Positions 15,906 through 18,494 of a stretch of DNA of 18,494 bases are shown piece by piece. The position numbers and the translations under genes are program-made. Origin of the DNA: Lachnospiraceae bacterium UBA938 (GTDB lineage: Bacteria; Bacillota; Clostridia; Lachnospirales; Lachnospiraceae); NCBI GenBank assembly GCA_002293475.1, contig DBDG01000078.1, positions 1-18,494 of the forward strand. Direction: 5' to 3'. Under the pieces are notes generated by a model. That model was not told the DNA's origin. It searched no databases and worked only from the letters and a program-made list of their open reading frames with translations. Every line of letters begins with the position of its first letter. Within the stretch, counting starts at the first letter, position 1.

Positions 15906-15923
15906 CGGACTTAATTCAGTCCG
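15906..15923. other. Short hairpin upstream of the CheY-like gene
   Basis: CGGACT-TAATTC-AGTCCG forms a perfect 6-bp stem in the 83-base gap between cheB and the receiver gene, just ahead of the latter's ribosome site. No T-run follows on the minus strand, so it is not a normal terminator for cheB. It could be an operator or mRNA structure; weak evidence. Confidence 0.35.
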
Positions 15924-15964
15924 GTACTTTTAACCATAATGTGTCACCCCGAAAACGGTACGCT

Positions 15965-17002
15965 TTATTTTCTGCTGTCTAAGACACTATAGATTTTTCT
16001 GGTGATGTTCGGGAGTCCGACCTGATAGGTCACGGCGCCGATCTCATAGGCCACTTTTGGCATCCCATAAACAGCACTGCTGACTTCATCCTGTCCGATA
16101 GTTATCGCGCCCTGCCGGTGCATCTCCAGAAGACCTTCCGCCCCGTCTGCCCCCATCCCGGTCAGGATGACGCCGACCGCTTTATCCTTCGCCGTCTGAG
16201 CAACGGAATTAAATAGTACATTAACGGAAGGGCAATGACCGCTTACACGTTCTCCGAATTTGCACTCCACATAGAAGCCGTCTTTTTCTTTTACCACACG
16301 CATCTGCTTGTCGCCGGGTGCCAGCAGGACTTGTCCCTGTTTTATTTTATCTCCGGTCTTGGCTTCCTTAACCGCCACCTGGCATTGGTTATTCATCCTT
16401 TCGGCGAACATGGCCGTAAAGCCGGCCGGCATATGCTGGACGACGACTACGCCGGGGATGTCCGTACCGAGCTGGGTCAGGATATCGCGGACCGCTTCAG
16501 TGCCGCCAGTCGAAGCGCCTATGGCAATCAGTTTGGTTTCATTGCTTCCCTTCAGTCTGCTTGGGTCGGCTCGGACGACAGGAGCTTCCTTTTTCTTGCG
16601 GTCATGTAACTTGGCAGTACAAGCGACTTTCACCTTTTCATTCAGTTCCTGACACATGAATTCGGCAAGCTGGCTTCTGGTCAGGCCGGCAGGCTTATGT
16701 ACGAAATCAACCGCTCCGGCCTCCATGGCATCGAACACACGGTCGTCTAGGGAACTGACCACCACAACCGGCATAGGATATTGGGGCATCAGCCTGCGCA
16801 AGAAGTCAAGGCCGTTCATTCTGGGCATTTCGATGTCCAAGGTCATGACATCGGGCCTCAATTTCACGATCAGGTCTCTTGCTTCGTAGGCATTGCAGGC
16901 TGTGGCAATGACTTCGAGGTCAGGGTCGGAATTAAGGCTTTGCTCTAGAACGTTGCGGATGACGAAGGAATCGTCTACTACTAAAACTCGGATTTTTTTC
17001 AT
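15965..17002 (-). CDS. cheB: Chemotaxis protein-glutamate methylesterase/deamidase
   Basis: CheB removes methyl groups from (and deamidates) chemoreceptor glutamates and is switched on by phosphorylation. Residues 1 to about 120 are a receiver domain with D10, D11, phospho-acceptor D56 (TLDIEMPRMNG), S84 and K103. The C-terminal esterase domain has the triad S164 (IGASTGGTEA), H190 (VQHMPAGFT) and D286 (GMGADGAEG), the same numbering as in Salmonella CheB. Length is 345 aa, typical. GGAGG lies 4-5 bases before the ATG. No cheR or chemoreceptor gene is in the window. It is followed 83 bases later by the CheY-like gene, and preceded by a 449-base gap carrying a tandem repeat and an inverted-repeat element. 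Confidence 0.97.
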   Translation of the reverse strand: MKKIRVLVVDDSFVIRNVLEQSLNSDPDLEVIATACNAYEARDLIVKLRPDVMTLDIEMPRMNGLDFLRRLMPQYPMPVVVVSSLDDRVFDAMEAGAVDFVHKPAGLTRSQLAEFMCQELNEKVKVACTAKLHDRKKKEAPVVRADPSRLKGSNETKLIAIGASTGGTEAVRDILTQLGTDIPGVVVVQHMPAGFTAMFAERMNNQCQVAVKEAKTGDKIKQGQVLLAPGDKQMRVVKEKDGFYVECKFGERVSGHCPSVNVLFNSVAQTAKDKAVGVILTGMGADGAEGLLEMHRQGAITIGQDEVSSAVYGMPKVAYEIGAVTYQVGLPNITRKIYSVLDSRK

Positions 17003-17041
17003 GTTGCCTCCATGTTGTCTTTATTGATGTCGGGCATTGGA

Positions 17042-17114
17042 TGGTGATTTACAGTCATTGGCTGTCAGGTGGTGATTTACAGTCATTGGCTGTCAGGTGG
17101 TGATTTACAGTCAT
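17042..17114. repeat. 28-bp tandem repeat, about 2.6 copies, upstream of cheB
   Basis: Two exact 28-base copies lie at 17042-17069 and 17070-17097 (each starts TGGTGATTTACAGTCATT and ends CTGTCAGG). A third, partial copy (17098-17114) runs directly into the left arm of the inverted-repeat element; the first bases of that arm resemble the end of the unit with a 4-base deletion. Non-coding. Confidence 0.92.
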
Positions 17115-17354
17115 CGTCAGATGGCATCACCAATTAGCTGCGCCGGTTCCATCGTACGAAAATAAGTACTTCTAAGTTTTTCACCCAAGGCGTTGGCTGC
17201 TCCCGTGCCGCCATCAAGCGCCATCCATGGCGCGTGATGGCTTGTGCGGCCATCCATGGCCGCCCATCACTAGGCTTTTCAGCAAAAAACTAAGAAGTAC
17301 TAATTTTCTCCCGAAAGTCACCTGCGCAGCTAATTGGTGATGCCATCTGACGAT
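17113..17354. repeat. 242-bp inverted-repeat (MITE-like) element between the HD-domain gene and cheB
   Basis: Perfect 31-bp terminal inverted repeats (17113-17143 and 17324-17354; outer end ATCGTCAGATGGCATCACC) bound the element. Inside, a second imperfect pair of arms around AGTACTTCT (about 17154-17180 and 17286-17312) continues the stem. The centre holds two GC-rich hairpins: 17210-17241 (GCCATCA/TGATGGC around GCGCCAT-CC-ATGGCGC) and 17246-17263 (GCGGCCAT-CC-ATGGCCGC). There is no open frame of note. Size, terminal repeats and lack of coding suggest a non-autonomous transposon-like unit or a structured-RNA element. Only a possible 2-bp flanking duplication (TC) is seen, so mobility is unproven. 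Confidence 0.85.
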
Positions 17355-17451
17355 TCGGTATTACCAACTGGTAGGTTAGAATTTGTCTACAGTATAGCAG
17401 AATAATGTCTTGTTATCTATATCTTTAGCTTAAAAATTTCACTTGTATGAT

Positions 17452-18477
17452 TCAAATGTGTAGCTGTCGGTGTATTTTGAGGAAAATTTCGGTTAAGCGC
17501 GGGTCGTATGCGGTGGCACTGCCGGCTTTTATTTTCTGTATGGATTCGGCAAGAGGGTCTTGGCTTTCGGAAGCGGTAATAAACCGGTCAAAATCATCGG
17601 TTATGCGGACGATTCTAGCTGCTAAGGGGATCTTATCCTGGGCTTCCTGCCAGTCTGTGTGATGGAAGCGGATAATGGCGAGGGCAGTTTCCATGAATTC
17701 GCCCGGCTGTTCGCTATGAAGCAAAGACTTAAGGACCGCGGCGCCGGCCTCCGTATGCAGCAAAGGATCGGCTGGGGCGGCGGGGTCATCCCACAGGCGG
17801 CCGATGTCATGCAGTTTGGAAGCAGCTTCCATGATATAGATGAAGTCTTCGGTGATCTTCGTTTCATAAGCAGGCAAAAGCTGCAGACTCTGTGTCAGGA
17901 TGCGGCTGTTGTAGCTGATATTCTCCAGATGCCTAGGTGACTCACCGCATTTTTCGGCAATTAGCTGGGCAAGTGATGATAATATTTCCTGCTTTTCGTC
18001 CTCGCTTTTACGGGCCTGTTCAGTCAGCATCTTATGCAGACGATGATTAAAAGTCTCCAGTTCCTGTTTCATCCGGTAGTTTTCCATTTGATTTTTAACC
18101 CGCATGGTTACCTCGGTAGCTTCAAAAGGCTTAGTAATAAAGTCCGTTGCTCCCAGCTCAAGGCCCTTCAGCTTGTCCTCCATGGAGTTCATTGCAGAAA
18201 TAAAAATAACCGGAATATCCCTGGTAACAGGATTGCGTTTTAACAGAGCACAAAACTCATAGCCATCAACATCGGGCATAGAGACATCCAGCAATATTAG
18301 CTGAGGCAGAACCTGACGGACGATCGACAGGGCTTTCTCAGCATTTCCGGCAGGTAATGGTATGTATCCCAGCTCTTTGATGATGTCAGTTAGTATCTCA
18401 ACATTGATTTCCATGTCGTCCACTATCAGGACATGCGGCTGTGAACTGACACCCCCCTCAAAAATATCCAATTTCAC
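17452..18477 (-). CDS. Response regulator with receiver and HD-GYP-like output domain
   Basis: The first about 130 residues are a receiver with D20, D21, phospho-acceptor D64 (LLDVSMPDVDG), S94 and K116 (TKPFEA). A helical, probably coiled linker follows (about 125-170), then an HD domain. The metal-site pattern of HD-GYP phosphodiesterases is visible: E179 and H183, H223/D224 (KLHDIGR), H241, H272/H273 (RFHHTDW) and D294 or D295. The region after HH reads QEAQDKIPLAARI, with the GYP motif missing, and the K after HDIG is R. The stretch between HD and H241 is also shorter than usual. HD-GYP proteins cleave cyclic di-GMP; this one may be weakened or altered. Start is a GTG at 18477 with AAAGGAG upstream, close to the window edge; any operon partner upstream is outside. 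Confidence 0.9.
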   Translation of the reverse strand: MKLDIFEGGVSSQPHVLIVDDMEINVEILTDIIKELGYIPLPAGNAEKALSIVRQVLPQLILLDVSMPDVDGYEFCALLKRNPVTRDIPVIFISAMNSMEDKLKGLELGATDFITKPFEATEVTMRVKNQMENYRMKQELETFNHRLHKMLTEQARKSEDEKQEILSSLAQLIAEKCGESPRHLENISYNSRILTQSLQLLPAYETKITEDFIYIMEAASKLHDIGRLWDDPAAPADPLLHTEAGAAVLKSLLHSEQPGEFMETALAIIRFHHTDWQEAQDKIPLAARIVRITDDFDRFITASESQDPLAESIQKIKAGSATAYDPRLTEIFLKIHRQLHI

Positions 18478-18494
18478 GTTAAAGCTCCTTTCAG

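Noticed and set aside
17041..17114. CRISPR array
   Set aside because: The 28-bp copies are directly adjacent with no spacers, and no cas genes are nearby.
17003..17451. Hidden gene in the gap upstream of cheB
   Set aside because: Both strands are dominated by the tandem and inverted repeats; no frame with ribosome site and coding character is present.

Overview
The window looks like chromosomal DNA from a low-to-mid G+C Gram-positive anaerobe, most likely a member of the Lachnospiraceae or a close Clostridia relative. The evidence is strong GGAGG-type ribosome binding sites, a class III (oxygen-sensitive) ribonucleotide reductase, a clostridial type of OMP decarboxylase, a long M29-type aminopeptidase and two small membrane proteins of the kind found in that family. 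All fifteen genes I can support lie on the minus strand, so transcription runs from high to low coordinates. I see no convincing plus-strand gene, tRNA, rRNA, CRISPR array or transposase.

Right part, 18477 to 12652 (read in gene direction): a signalling block derived from chemotaxis parts. It starts with a receiver plus HD-GYP-like protein. A 449-base non-coding stretch follows, holding a 28-bp tandem repeat that abuts a 242-bp inverted-repeat element. Then come cheB, a stand-alone CheY-like receiver, a CheA-like kinase that ends after its ATPase domain (no CheW-like domain), and a TPR lipoprotein with an asparagine-rich repeat before its signal peptide. No CheR, CheW or chemoreceptor is present in the window.

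Middle, 12651 to 8304: nrdD has its own strong promoter, two putative NrdR boxes and a leader with two hairpins. Its product carries a fused C-terminal thioredoxin-like domain. It is followed by pyrF and pyrE, which overlap in an ATGA. Two small membrane proteins (one of 50 aa with a GTG start) and an M29 aminopeptidase-like protein come next, closely spaced.

Left part, 5461 to 1: purE, purM, purN and purD form a partial purine operon (purC, purF, purL and purH are not here). After it come a zinc-ribbon/HTH/zinc-ribbon protein resembling the YvyF family and an exported, membrane-anchored protein with two SH3-type domains. This last gene runs off the left edge.

A recurring oddity is short tandem duplications: at least seven in 18.5 kb, three of them in frame near protein N-termini. 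The most unusual items are the inverted-repeat element upstream of cheB, the non-canonical Che module, and the repeat-encoded N-termini.
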